A stretch of 64,000 nucleotides of DNA from Streptomyces scopuliridis RB72. Its GTDB lineage: Bacteria > Actinomycetota > Actinomycetes > Streptomycetales > Streptomycetaceae. Shown in pieces: positions 26,901 through 35,626 of the stretch. A program made the translations under genes and the position numbers. The notes under the pieces are model-generated. The model searched no databases, was not told where the DNA came from, and worked only from the letters and a program-made list of their open reading frames with translations. The stretch is from contig NZ_JOEI01000003.1 of the NCBI RefSeq assembly GCF_000718095.1, positions 1 through 64,000 of the forward strand. The letters run 5' to 3'. Positions within the stretch are counted from its first letter, which is position 1. The number at the start of each line of letters is the position of its first letter.

Positions 26901-27824
26901 TTACCCCCTTCGTCCCAGGGCCGCGCGGCCCACCGCGCCCGCCGCCGCACGCGCCGCCGGCGAGGTCGCGAGATAGTCGACGGCCTTGCGCAGCGAGCCC
27001 TCCTGGGAGGGATGGTACGAGCGCCGGAAGTAGCGGGGTATCGCCGAGCCGAGCTCCCTCCAGGTGGGCAGCAGACCCTTGTCGACCGCCCTGTTGTGCT
27101 CACGCAGTGAGTAGCGCGACCGGCCCGCGAGCTGGGGGTCGTGCCGGATCAGATACGCGGCGCCCCAGGCCCACAGCCACAGCAGTACGGGCGCGGTGAC
27201 ACACATCGTCACTATCCGCCGGGCGTACCGCGCCGGATCGGAGCCGCCGCAGTGCTGGTACATGTCGAACGCCACCGCCCGGTGCTCGATCTCCTCCGCG
27301 CCGTGCCAGCGCAGCAGATCGAGCATGACCTCGTCGGCGCCCGCGCGGTCCAGTCCCTCCGCGCGCAGCACCCAGTCGCCGAGGACCGCCGTGAACTGCT
27401 CGATCGCCGCGATGAACGCCAGCCGGTAGAGGAGCCATTTCCCGGCCGGGAAGGGTATCCCCCAGGGCGGCTCCTCGCCGAGCAGCCGCTCGAAGAGGAA
27501 GTCCACATGCCGGGTGTACGCGTCGGTGTCCAGCCGCTGCTCCGCCAGGTGGTTCAGCACATAGGAGTGCTGCACGCTGTGCGTGGCCTCCTGTCCCATG
27601 AAGCCCTTGACGTCCTGGAGCAGCCGCGCGTCGGTGACCAGCGGAAGGCCCTCCTTGAAGACCTTCACGAACCACCGCTCGCCCGCGGGCAGCAGCAGAT
27701 GCAGCACATTGACGACATGCGTGGCGGTGGGCTCGTCCGGTATCCAGTGCAGAGGGGTCTCACGCCAGTCGAACGAGACCCGGCGCGGCACGATGGGGTG
27801 CCGCTCGTCCCTTTCGGCGTTCAC
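26901..27824 (-). CDS. PF10118-like predicted metal-dependent hydrolase
   Basis: The 307-residue protein shows carboxylate/histidine helices like the ferritin-like di-iron hydrolase family: FMGQEATHSVQHSYV (about 85-99), AIEQFTAVLGDW (about 139-150) and EEIEHRAVAFDMYQH (about 172-186). A hydrophobic segment lies near 198-222. The GTG at 27824 overlaps the stop of the upstream fusion gene as GTGA, so translation is coupled. Chemical activity in this family is not established. Confidence 0.75.
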   Translation of the reverse strand: MNAERDERHPIVPRRVSFDWRETPLHWIPDEPTATHVVNVLHLLLPAGERWFVKVFKEGLPLVTDARLLQDVKGFMGQEATHSVQHSYVLNHLAEQRLDTDAYTRHVDFLFERLLGEEPPWGIPFPAGKWLLYRLAFIAAIEQFTAVLGDWVLRAEGLDRAGADEVMLDLLRWHGAEEIEHRAVAFDMYQHCGGSDPARYARRIVTMCVTAPVLLWLWAWGAAYLIRHDPQLAGRSRYSLREHNRAVDKGLLPTWRELGSAIPRYFRRSYHPSQEGSLRKAVDYLATSPAARAAAGAVGRAALGRRG

Positions 27825-29620
27825 AGCGGCGGCTCCACCCGTGCGAGCGCGCGCAGCGCGCCTGGCGCGAACCGGGACAGCAGCCGGGCACCGCGCGCCT
27901 CCGGAGTGACCGGCACCACGGCCTGGTTGCGTACGACGGCGCGCAGTACGGCGTCGGCGACCTTCTCGGGCGGGTAGTTGCGCAGACCGTACAGCCGGGA
28001 CGTCTTCTTCCTGCGGCGCTCCTCCTCCTCGACGGAGACCCCCGTGAAGTGCGCCGTGGAGGTGATGTTGGTATTGACGAAGCCGGGGCAGATCGCGGAG
28101 ACCCCGATGCCCTGCCCGGCCAGTTCGGCCCGGAGGCACTCGCTGAGCATCAGCACCGCCGCCTTGGACGTGCTGTACGCGGGCAGCGCTTTCGAGGGCT
28201 GATACGCCGCGGCGGAAGCGATGTTGACGATATGACCGCCCTGGCCGCGCTCGGCCATCTGCTTGCCGAAGAGCCGGCAGCCATGGATGACGCCCCAGAG
28301 ATTGACGTCCAGGACCTTCTTCCAGTCCTCGGCGGTGGTGTCGAGGAACGCTCCCGACAGCCCGATCCCCGCGTTGTTGACCAGCACATCGACGATGCCG
28401 TACTCCGTGGCGACCTTCTCGGCGAGCCTCTCCATCGCCTGCCCGTCGCCGACGTCGGCCGGCTCGGCCCAGGCGTCCGGGGCGCCGATCAGCCGGGCCA
28501 GCTCCGCGGTTCTGGCCGCCCCCTCCGCGTCCCGGTCGACCGCGACGATCCGCGCGCCCGCCTCGGCGAACGCGAAGGCGGTGGCCCGGCCGATGCCGCC
28601 GGCCGCGCCGGTGACGAGCACCAGCTGTCCGCCGAAGCGCTCCGCGTACGGCCCGCTCGGCGCCGCGCCGCGGTCCGGAAGCCCGCCGTCCTCGTGGGCC
28701 ATGACGAAGTCGCCGATCCAGGAAGCCAGTTGGTCCGGGCGGGTGCGCGGCACCCAGTGCTTGGCGGGCAGCGTGCGCCGTACGAGGTGCGGAGCCCACT
28801 GCTCCAGATCGTCGTAGAGCCGTTCCGACAGGAAGGCGTCGCCGGTGGGCGTGATCAGCTGCACCGGGGCGTGCGCGTAGGCGTCGGTGCGTGGTCTGCG
28901 CAGCCGGGCGCGGACGTTGTCCCGGTAGAGCCACGCGCCGTGCGCCGCGTCCTGCGGCAGCGAGGACGTCGGGTACGTACCGCCGGGGATCTTCTCGATC
29001 CGCTGGAGGATCTTCGGCCACCGCTTGCCGAGCGGTCCGCGCCAGGCCAGCTCCGGCAGCACGGGCGTATGCAGCAGATAGATGTACCAGGACTTGGCGC
29101 CCTGCCCGAGGAGTTGGCCCGCCCGGCGCGGAGTGGGCCGGGCCGCCCGCTGCTTGATCCAGTGCCCCAGATGATCGAGGGAGGGTCCCGACATCGAGGT
29201 GAAGGAGGCGATCCGGCCCTCGGTCCGCGCGACCGTGACGAACTCCCAGGACTGCACGGAGCCCCAGTCGTGGCCGACCAGATGGACCGGCCGGTCCGGG
29301 CTCACCGCGTCGGCGACCGCCAGGAAGTCGTCCGTCAGCTTCTCCAGCGTGAAGCCCCCGCGCAGCGGGACCGGCGCCGTCGATCTGCCGTGGCCCCGTA
29401 CGTCGTACAGCACCACATGGAAACGGTCCGCGAGCCGACCCGCGACCTGGGACCAGACCTCCTTGCTGTCCGGATAGCCGTGCACCAGCAGGACGGTCGG
29501 CCGCGCCGGATCGCCCAGCTCGGCGACGCACAGCTCGATCCCGCCCGTACGCACCCAGCGCTCCCGCGCGCCCGCCAGGCCCGTGTCCGTACCGCCGGCC
29601 CCGCCCGCTCCGTTGCTCAT
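27821..29620 (-). CDS. Fusion of alpha/beta-hydrolase and short-chain dehydrogenase
   Basis: The 599-residue protein joins two enzymes. Residues 1-310 form an alpha/beta hydrolase with oxyanion motif HGYPDS and nucleophile elbow GHDWGS; D118 at the elbow is typical of epoxide hydrolases and dehalogenases. Residues 330-590 form an SDR with the cofactor motif TGAAGGIG (337-344), NNAG and the catalytic Y482-STS-K486. Both active sites look intact. The gene overlaps both neighbours by 4 bp, so the M24-like protein, this fusion and the PF10118-like protein are probably made together. Substrates may be lipophilic, but this is a guess. Confidence 0.88.
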   Translation of the reverse strand: MSNGAGGAGGTDTGLAGARERWVRTGGIELCVAELGDPARPTVLLVHGYPDSKEVWSQVAGRLADRFHVVLYDVRGHGRSTAPVPLRGGFTLEKLTDDFLAVADAVSPDRPVHLVGHDWGSVQSWEFVTVARTEGRIASFTSMSGPSLDHLGHWIKQRAARPTPRRAGQLLGQGAKSWYIYLLHTPVLPELAWRGPLGKRWPKILQRIEKIPGGTYPTSSLPQDAAHGAWLYRDNVRARLRRPRTDAYAHAPVQLITPTGDAFLSERLYDDLEQWAPHLVRRTLPAKHWVPRTRPDQLASWIGDFVMAHEDGGLPDRGAAPSGPYAERFGGQLVLVTGAAGGIGRATAFAFAEAGARIVAVDRDAEGAARTAELARLIGAPDAWAEPADVGDGQAMERLAEKVATEYGIVDVLVNNAGIGLSGAFLDTTAEDWKKVLDVNLWGVIHGCRLFGKQMAERGQGGHIVNIASAAAYQPSKALPAYSTSKAAVLMLSECLRAELAGQGIGVSAICPGFVNTNITSTAHFTGVSVEEEERRRKKTSRLYGLRNYPPEKVADAVLRAVVRNQAVVPVTPEARGARLLSRFAPGALRALARVEPPL

Positions 29621-30447
29621 ACGGCCTCCGCCCAGCGCCGCACATGCGGCAGATCGTCATCCAGCCAGAACGCGCTCTGCTCCGGGTCCCGGGAGTCGGT
29701 GACCACCAGGATCTCCTCGAACTTCGCGCCGGTACCACGGAATCCGAGGTGGGGTTCGACCGCCCACAACCCCGGCTTCGGCGGGTGATCGGAGAATCTG
29801 TACGGGCTCCACAGCGGCGACCAGCCGTCCCGGTGGCCATGCAGGGCGTCGCCCGCCAGCCCCTTGAGCGACTGGGTGCCGAAGCCGAACACATGGGGCG
29901 ACCAGCGGCGCTCCTTCACCCGGTCGATCTTGTGGGCGATGACACCGAAGGGATACGCGCGATGCCGGTTGGCGTATCCCTGCCGCACCATCAGCCGGTC
30001 CACGTCCTCGTAGATCTCCCGCAGCGAGCGCCGCTCGCGCACCTCCCGCAGGATCAGCTCGCGGTGCGCCTCAAGGTCGGCGAGCAGTTTGCCGTGCAGC
30101 CGGTTCGGCCCCAGACAGCCCGAGTAGCCCACATCGGCCGTGAAGCCGCGGTGGACCGGCGCCAGATCGAGGATGAACGGCATGCCCGCTTCCAGCCGCC
30201 GGCCGGTGGGAAAGAACTGGAGCGGTATCCGGAAGCCCGCGAACGCCGTACGGTCCCCGAACCACGCGAAGGGCAGATGGAACCAGTCGCGCACACCACG
30301 GGCCCGGAGCCACTCGCGCTGCATGCGCGCCGCCTCGCGCTCGGTCACCCCCGGCCGCAGCCGCGCGGCGACCGCCTCCGCGCACGCGTACGCCAGGCGC
30401 TGCACCTCCTTGAACCCCCGCAGCTCCGCGGTCCGCGCGTCCGTCAC
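29617..30447 (-). CDS. M24-family (pita-bread) metallopeptidase-like protein
   Basis: The 276-residue protein has the creatinase/aminopeptidase fold of family M24. The metal-ligand regions FILDLAPVHRGFTADVGYSG (two aspartates, about 117-127 of it shown by ILDLAP and TADVGY) and WAVEPHLG...KFEEILVV (two glutamates) are present. The GTG at 30447 has GGGAGG seven bases upstream. It is the first gene of the coupled minus-strand run and diverges from the ABC transporter genes. Whether it is a peptidase or an enzyme on small molecules is open. Confidence 0.8.
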   Translation of the reverse strand: MTDARTAELRGFKEVQRLAYACAEAVAARLRPGVTEREAARMQREWLRARGVRDWFHLPFAWFGDRTAFAGFRIPLQFFPTGRRLEAGMPFILDLAPVHRGFTADVGYSGCLGPNRLHGKLLADLEAHRELILREVRERRSLREIYEDVDRLMVRQGYANRHRAYPFGVIAHKIDRVKERRWSPHVFGFGTQSLKGLAGDALHGHRDGWSPLWSPYRFSDHPPKPGLWAVEPHLGFRGTGAKFEEILVVTDSRDPEQSAFWLDDDLPHVRRWAEAV

Positions 30448-30558
30448 TGCGTCGCCTCCCACCCGTCCCCACCCCGTTCCGTGTGCGGTACGTGTTCGTA
30501 ACGTGACACTGATGAATGTGACAATGGTTGGCGGCGACGTCAAGGGGCGGGGCGTTCC

Positions 30559-30567
30559 TGTGGATAA
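30559..30567 (-). promoter_or_regulatory. Single DnaA box between M24 gene and ABC genes
   Basis: TTATCCACA on the minus strand is a perfect consensus DnaA box. It stands in the 169-bp divergent promoter region, about 50 bp before the ABC ATPase start. Confidence 0.5.
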
Positions 30568-30616
30568 CCTGCCGGTGGCCAGGGTCCCTACGGGTTCCCT
30601 ACATCTGGAGGCTGAC

Positions 30617-31696
30617 ATGGATACAGCCGCCTGGTCTGACGCTCACCGCGACCCGCGCCACTACCGTCGAACCGTGACTGTGATCGCGACAGAAAGCCTG
30701 AGCAAGCGGTTCCCCCGGGTGACCGCGCTTGACCGGCTCTCCTTGGACATCGGACCGGGTGTGACCGGTCTGGTGGGTGCCAATGGAGCCGGCAAGTCCA
30801 CCATGATCAAGATCCTGCTGGGTCTGTCCCCCGCCACGGAAGGCCGGGCCACGGTGCTCGGGCTCGATGTCGCCACCAGCGGCGGCGCCATCCGCGAGCG
30901 CGTCGGATACATGCCCGAGCACGACTGCCTGCCGCCGGACGTCTCGGCCACCGAGTTCGTCGTCCACATGGCGCGCATGTCCGGACTTCCGCCGACCGCG
31001 GCCCGCGAGCGGACCGCCGACACGCTGCGCCATGTCGGCCTGTACGAGGAGCGCTACCGCCCCATCGGCGGCTACTCGACGGGCATGAAGCAGCGCGTCA
31101 AGCTCGCGCAGGCGCTGGTCCACGACCCCCAACTGGTCCTCCTCGACGAGCCGACCAACGGTCTCGACCCGGTCGGCCGCGACGAGATGCTGGGCCTGAT
31201 CCGGCGCGTCTATACCGATTTCGGTATCTCCGTACTGGTCACCTCGCACCTCCTGGGCGAGCTCGAACGCACCTGTGACCATGTCGTCGTCATCGACGGC
31301 GGAACGCTTCTGCGCTCCAGTTCCACCAGCGACTTCACCCAGACCACCACCACCCTCGCGGTCGAGGTCACCGACACGGACGCGCACCCCGACGGCACGC
31401 GGTCCCTGCGCGAGGCCCTCACCGCCGCCGGACTCACCCTCCACGCGGGCATGGAGGAAGGGCTGCCCGGCGCGGGCCACATCCTGCTGATCGAGGCCAA
31501 GGGCGAGGAGACGTACGACGTCGTCCGCGACACCGTCGCCGGGCTCGGCCTGGGGCTCGTACGGATGGAACAGCGCCGCCACCACATCGCGGAGGTCTTC
31601 CGCCCGCAACCGTCCGCCGAAACCGCCCCGCCGGACCAGGGCGCCGACGAGGCGGAGCACGCACTGCAGAAGGGAGGCGCCGGCGATGAGCACTGA
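30617..31696 (+). CDS. ABC transporter ATP-binding protein
   Basis: The 359-residue protein is an ABC-2-type export ATPase with Walker A GANGAGKST, a YSTGMKQRVKLAQAL signature, Walker B LVLLDEPTNGLD and a C-terminal extension of about 100 residues. The ATG at 30617 has GGAGG six bases upstream. A GTG at 30674 (VTVIATESLSKRF) is the start used by many homologues and may be the real one. It overlaps the permease gene by 11 bp and begins a four-gene set of two ATPase/permease pairs. The substrate is unknown. Confidence 0.9.
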   Translation: MDTAAWSDAHRDPRHYRRTVTVIATESLSKRFPRVTALDRLSLDIGPGVTGLVGANGAGKSTMIKILLGLSPATEGRATVLGLDVATSGGAIRERVGYMPEHDCLPPDVSATEFVVHMARMSGLPPTAARERTADTLRHVGLYEERYRPIGGYSTGMKQRVKLAQALVHDPQLVLLDEPTNGLDPVGRDEMLGLIRRVYTDFGISVLVTSHLLGELERTCDHVVVIDGGTLLRSSSTSDFTQTTTTLAVEVTDTDAHPDGTRSLREALTAAGLTLHAGMEEGLPGAGHILLIEAKGEETYDVVRDTVAGLGLGLVRMEQRRHHIAEVFRPQPSAETAPPDQGADEAEHALQKGGAGDEH

Positions 31697-32597
31697 GACC
31701 GAGACCGGTACCGGAACAGGCGCCGGAGCCACCCGGATCCACAACATCGGGTACCGCAACTACGACGGGCCGCGGCTCGGCCGCGCGTACGCCCGACGCT
31801 CCCTCTACTCGCAGTCCCTGCGCGGCGCGTACGGACTCGGCCGCTCGGCCAAGTCCAAGGTCCTGCCGATGATCCTCTTCGCGGTGATGTGCCTGCCCGC
31901 GGCGATCATCGTCGCGGTCGCCATCTCGACCAACCTCAAGGCGCTGCCGCTCGACTACACGCGCTACGCGATCTTCACCCAGGCCGTCATCGGCCTCTAT
32001 CTCGCCGCCCAGGCCCCGCAGTCCGTCTCGCGGGATCTGCGCTTCAAGACCGTACCGCTGTACTTCTCCCGCCCGATCGAGCGGATCGACTACGTCCTCG
32101 CGAAGTACGGAGCGATGGCCTCCGCGCTCTTCGTGCTGACCGCGGCGCCGCTCGTCATCCTCTATGTGGGCTCGCTGCTGGCCAAGATGGACTTCGTCGA
32201 CCAGACCAAGGGGTTCGGCCAGGGGCTGGCCTCGGTGGCGCTGCTCTCGCTCCTCTTCGGCGGGATCGGCCTCGTGATGGCCGCGCTCACCCCGCGCCGC
32301 GGCTTCGGTGTCGCCGCGGTCATCGCCGCCCTGACCATCTCCTACGGCGCGGTCTCCACCGTCCAGGCGATCGCCTGGCAGACGGACGCGCTCGGCGCCG
32401 TCAAGTGGCTCGGACTCTTCTCGCCGGTCACGCTCATCGACGGCGTACAGACCGCCTTCCTGGGCGCCACCTCCTCCTTCCCGGGCGAGGCGGGCCCCTC
32501 GGCCGGCGTGGGCGTGATCTATCTGCTGGTCGTCCTCGCGCTCGTCCTCGGCTCGTACGCCGTTCTCATGCGCCGTTACCGGAAGGTCGGGCTGTGA
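31686..32597 (+). CDS. ABC-2 type permease
   Basis: The 303-residue protein has about six membrane helices (near 60-80, 95-115, 140-165, 180-205, 215-235 and 275-297), the ABC-2 arrangement, with a 50-residue cytoplasmic N-terminus ending YNYDGPRLGR-like sequence. GGGAGG precedes the ATG. It overlaps the upstream ATPase by 11 bp and the downstream ATPase by 4 bp (GTGA), so it is the partner of one or both. Confidence 0.88.
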   Translation: MSTETETGTGTGAGATRIHNIGYRNYDGPRLGRAYARRSLYSQSLRGAYGLGRSAKSKVLPMILFAVMCLPAAIIVAVAISTNLKALPLDYTRYAIFTQAVIGLYLAAQAPQSVSRDLRFKTVPLYFSRPIERIDYVLAKYGAMASALFVLTAAPLVILYVGSLLAKMDFVDQTKGFGQGLASVALLSLLFGGIGLVMAALTPRRGFGVAAVIAALTISYGAVSTVQAIAWQTDALGAVKWLGLFSPVTLIDGVQTAFLGATSSFPGEAGPSAGVGVIYLLVVLALVLGSYAVLMRRYRKVGL

Positions 32598-33505
32598 CCA
32601 CCATCAATATCGAGCACACCTCGCGCTGGTTCGGCAATGTGGTGGCCGTCAACGACGTCACGATGACGGTCGGCCCCGGCGTCACCGGCCTGCTCGGCCC
32701 CAACGGCGCGGGCAAGTCCACCCTCATCAATATGATGGCGGGCTTCCTCGCCCCTTCCACGGGCACCGTCACGCTCGACGGGGAGCAGATCTGGCGCAAC
32801 GAGTCCGTCTACCGGCAGATCGGCATCGTGCCGGAGCGGGAGTCGATGTACGACTTCCTCACCGGTCTCGACTTCGTCGTGGCAAACGCCGAACTGCATG
32901 GACTGGGCGCGAAGGCGGCCCGCGCGGCGCTCGCCACGGTCGAGATGGAGTACGCGCAGGACCGCAAGATCGCGACGTACAGCAAGGGCATGCGCCAGCG
33001 TGTGAAGATGGCGTCCGCGCTGGTGCACGACCCGTCGGTGCTGCTCCTGGACGAGCCGTTCAACGGGATGGACCCGCGCCAGCGGATGCAGCTGATGGAT
33101 CTGCTGCGGCGTATGGGCGCCACGGGCCGGACAGTCCTGTTCTCCTCCCATATTCTGGAGGAGGTCGAGCAACTCGCCTCGCACATCGAGGTGATCGTGG
33201 CCGGCCGCCATGCCGCCTCCGGTGACTTCCGCAAGATCCGCCGCCTCATGACCGACCGGCCGCACCGCTATCTCGTACGGTCCAGCGACGACCGCGCGCT
33301 CGCCGCCGCGCTGATCGCCGACCCGTCGACGGCCGGTATCGAGGTCGACATCGCCGAGGGCGCCCTGCGCATCCAGGCGGTCGACTTCGGCCGCTTCACC
33401 GAACTGCTGCCGCGGGTCGCCCGTGAGCACTCCATCCGGCTGCTCGCGGTCTCGCCCTCGGACGAGTCCCTCGAATCGGTCTTCTCCTACCTCGTAGCGG
33501 CCTGA
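32594..33505 (+). CDS. ABC transporter ATP-binding protein (second)
   Basis: The 303-residue ATPase has Walker A GPNGAGKST, signature YSKGMRQRVKMASAL and Walker B VLLLDEPFNGMD. Its GTG overlaps the stop of the preceding permease as GTGA. It is clearly related to the ATPase at 30617, so the four-gene cluster probably arose by duplication of an ATPase/permease unit. Its nearest partner is the permease at 33531. Confidence 0.9.
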   Translation: MTTINIEHTSRWFGNVVAVNDVTMTVGPGVTGLLGPNGAGKSTLINMMAGFLAPSTGTVTLDGEQIWRNESVYRQIGIVPERESMYDFLTGLDFVVANAELHGLGAKAARAALATVEMEYAQDRKIATYSKGMRQRVKMASALVHDPSVLLLDEPFNGMDPRQRMQLMDLLRRMGATGRTVLFSSHILEEVEQLASHIEVIVAGRHAASGDFRKIRRLMTDRPHRYLVRSSDDRALAAALIADPSTAGIEVDIAEGALRIQAVDFGRFTELLPRVAREHSIRLLAVSPSDESLESVFSYLVAA

Positions 33506-33530
33506 GCGGCCTGAAAGGAGCTGTGACGTC

Positions 33531-34250
33531 ATGTACAACCCCACAGTCGCCCGGCTCACCTACCGGGCCCTGCTCGGCAGGCGCCGGGCCGCGATTCTTT
33601 TCGTACTGCCCGCTCTGCTGATCGTCATCGCGGCGGCCGTCCGCGGGTTCAACGGAGTGGACGACCAGGTCGCGTCGGACGTACTGGGCGGCTTCGCCCT
33701 GGCCACGATGGTGCCGCTGATCGGCGTCATCGCGGGGACGGGCGCGATCGGGCCCGAAATCGACGACGGCTCGATCGTCTATCTGCTGTCCAAGCCGGTG
33801 AAACGGTCGACGATCATCTTCACCAAGCTGATCGTGGCGATCGCCGTGACCATGGCGTTCTCCGCGATCCCCACCTTCATCGCCGGATACATCCTGAACG
33901 GCAACGGCCAGCAGATCGCCATCGCCTATACGGTGGCGGCGCTTGTCGCCTCGATCGCCTACAGCGCGCTGTTCCTGCTGCTCGGCACGGTCAGCCGGCA
34001 CGCGGTGGTCATAGGACTCGTCTACGCGCTGGTCTGGGAGACCCTCTTCGGCAGCCTGGTAGCGGGCGCGCGCACGCTCAGCGTCCAGCAGTGGTCCCTG
34101 GCGCTCGCCCAGAAGATCGGCGACGGTACGACGATCACCTCTGACGTCGGACTGCCGCTGGCGGTGGTCCTGTTGGTGGGTGTCTCGGTGGTCGCGACCT
34201 GGTACGCGGGCCAGAAACTGCGGACGTTGACACTCGCGGGCGAGGAGTGA
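33531..34250 (+). CDS. ABC-2 type permease (second)
   Basis: The 239-residue protein has about six hydrophobic helices and the motif GSIVYLLSKPVKRS-like region (SIVYLLSKPVKR near residue 85) common to ABC-2 permeases. AAAGGAGCTG precedes the ATG at 33531. It is the last gene of the ABC set and is followed by a very strong hairpin at 34294-34336. Confidence 0.88.
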   Translation: MYNPTVARLTYRALLGRRRAAILFVLPALLIVIAAAVRGFNGVDDQVASDVLGGFALATMVPLIGVIAGTGAIGPEIDDGSIVYLLSKPVKRSTIIFTKLIVAIAVTMAFSAIPTFIAGYILNGNGQQIAIAYTVAALVASIAYSALFLLLGTVSRHAVVIGLVYALVWETLFGSLVAGARTLSVQQWSLALAQKIGDGTTITSDVGLPLAVVLLVGVSVVATWYAGQKLRTLTLAGEE

Positions 34251-34293
34251 GCCGAAGGCTCCCGCTTGCCCCGTCGTCCGACGTACGCCCCCT

Positions 34294-34336
34294 TTACGCC
34301 GCAACCCCTGCCCGATGGGTAGGGGTTGCGGCGTAA
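34294..34336. terminator. Long perfect hairpin after the ABC transporter genes
   Basis: TTACGCCGCAACCCCT (34294-34309) has a perfect 16-bp inverted partner at 34321-34336. The 11-nt loop contains a further CCC-GAT-GGG stem, so the whole element can fold into an almost continuous 20-bp stem. It lies 44 bp after the permease stop and should end transcription in both directions. Confidence 0.8.
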
Positions 34337-34540
34337 CTGTACGCTTATCGGCTCGTTGTTCGGGGTGCGTGGAGGCAACTGGGATTCGTAGCGTCGAGCC
34401 TTTGTGAAACTGGGGATTACCGGTGCCGGATCGAAAGCCGCACCGGTCATTGAGTGAGTAGCCACCGTGAGCCGACCTCCGCCCCTGAAGCCCGGGGACA
34501 GGGCCGACCATCATCGGTTCTACAAGGGGAAGGCATTTTC

Positions 34541-35236
34541 ATGCCACCTGAAGGTGCTCTGCTCGAATCGCGCACCCTGCGCGTCGAGCATCTGGGACGC
34601 GTCGACGTCCTCGACAAGATCAAGGCTCTGGTCATGCTCCCGGACGGGATTCACCTCCGCACAGAGGACCTGTCCCGGTACTTCGAAGTATCCACAGGCG
34701 TCATCAGACAGGTGACCGCACGGCACCGAGCGGAACTCGCAGAGAATGGGATGCGCGTGCTGCGAGGCTCTGACCTGCGACGATTTCATAGTGACATGGT
34801 GTCACTATGTAACGCGGACAAGGGGGAAAGTTATCCACAGGCGGTCACGCAGCTCACGCTCTACACCCGTCGCGCCGTCCTCAACATCGCGATGCTTCTT
34901 CGCGACAGTGACATCGCGCGGTGCGTCCGTACGTATCTCCTCGATGCCGAGGACGATCTGCGGAAGGGCTACGCCGACCTCGACCGGCGGGTCACCGACG
35001 TCGAGGCATGCCTCGGCGGGGTCGGGGTCGCGCTGCGGGAGCTGGGGCCGGTTCTGAACCGGATGTCGTACCGGCTCGACAGCCTGGACCGGCGGCTCGA
35101 CGCCACCAACCGGGTTGTCGCCGCCATCAGTAACCGGCTGTGCGAGATGTCCGCGGACATCCACCGCGTGGACGCCAGGGTGGACGACGTCGTCCATCAG
35201 CTGAGGGATCTGCGTCGCGGGCGTAAGCGCCGCTGA
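34541..35236 (+). CDS. Streptomyces-type protein with HTH-like N-terminus and coiled-coil tail
   Basis: The 231-residue protein opens with a domain of about 70 residues (DVLDKIKALVMLPDGIHLRTEDLSRYF shown in part: LDKIKALVMLPDG, YFEVSTGVIRQVTARH) that looks like a helix-turn-helix. I recall it as common in Streptomyces proteins without assigned function. A middle part (LYTRRAVLNIAMLLRDSD) resembles phage antirepressor-type segments. The last 80 residues are heptad-like and likely coiled coil. GGGGAAGG precedes the ATG. The coding sequence contains a 23-nt perfect hairpin and two DnaA boxes. No function is claimed. Confidence 0.75.
   Translation: MPPEGALLESRTLRVEHLGRVDVLDKIKALVMLPDGIHLRTEDLSRYFEVSTGVIRQVTARHRAELAENGMRVLRGSDLRRFHSDMVSLCNADKGESYPQAVTQLTLYTRRAVLNIAMLLRDSDIARCVRTYLLDAEDDLRKGYADLDRRVTDVEACLGGVGVALRELGPVLNRMSYRLDSLDRRLDATNRVVAAISNRLCEMSADIHRVDARVDDVVHQLRDLRRGRKRR
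34787..34809. repeat. 23-nt palindrome inside the gene at 34541
   Basis: CATAGTGACA and TGTCACTATG form a perfect 10-bp inverted repeat with a TGG centre. It is AT-rich compared with its surroundings and occurs inside coding DNA, where such symmetry is not expected. It is a candidate operator or RNA hairpin. Confidence 0.6.
34831..34839 (+). promoter_or_regulatory. DnaA box inside the gene at 34541
   Basis: TTATCCACA is a perfect consensus DnaA box within coding sequence. A weaker GTATCCACA lies at 34688-34696. Confidence 0.45.
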
Positions 35237-35536
35237 TCCTCTTCGGCCGGTCCGCGTCCGTCCAAAGGACATCCCAAGGACATCCCAAGGGCGGGCGCGG
35301 GCCGCGCCGCGGAAATTCGGTGGCGCCGAACCGCCCTGCCGGTCAGAGTAGTTGTGTCAGTACGCACAGAGACCGGGAGCGGAACGCGGCGATGACCGGG
35401 AGGCCGAGTCCGTCGAGTTCCCAGCGGGGCAGCACCGCGTAGGCACCGGAGTGGACATCACCACTCCGCGCTGCCGCCGGCGCGCTGCCCAGGGGCGGCC
35501 GCTTCGAGCGCGCATCCGCGCGGGCCGCCCCTCCCC
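35237..35536. other. Gene-free stretch before tRNA-Ser
   Basis: This 300-bp interval holds a two-copy 11-bp direct repeat (AAGGACATCCC at 35265-35286). A short minus-strand open frame in it overlaps the tRNA and is not credible as a gene. I see no clear promoter or terminator. Confidence 0.4.
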
Positions 35537-35621
35537 GGAGGATTGGCCGAGTGGTAAGGCAACGGCTTGCTAAGCCGCAGTCGGGTGTAAGCCCGCGCGC
35601 GTTCGATCCGCGCATCCTCCG
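35537..35621 (+). tRNA. tRNA-Ser (anticodon GCT)
   Basis: GGAGGAT (35537-35543) pairs with ATCCTCC (35614-35620) as the acceptor stem and the discriminator base is G, a serine identity element. The anticodon loop TTGCTAA gives anticodon GCT, reading AGC and AGU. A long variable arm (CGGGTGTAAGCCCG) and the T arm GCGCG-TTCGATC-CGCGC complete a class II tRNA. CCA is not encoded. It lies about 900 bp from serS, whose product charges it. Confidence 0.95.
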
Positions 35622-35626
35622 CCGAA

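Noticed and set aside
30140..30616. N-terminal extension of the ABC ATPase
   Set aside because: It is antisense to the M24 gene and reads through the divergent promoter region; a strong GGAGG marks the start at 30617.
35343..35615. 90-codon minus-strand frame before and across tRNA-Ser
   Set aside because: It includes the tRNA itself and has no recognisable domain or ribosome-binding site.
35537..35621. tRNA-Ser as an integration site of a genomic island
   Set aside because: No integrase or repeat of the tRNA 3' end was found, and the flanking genes are core genes in normal order.
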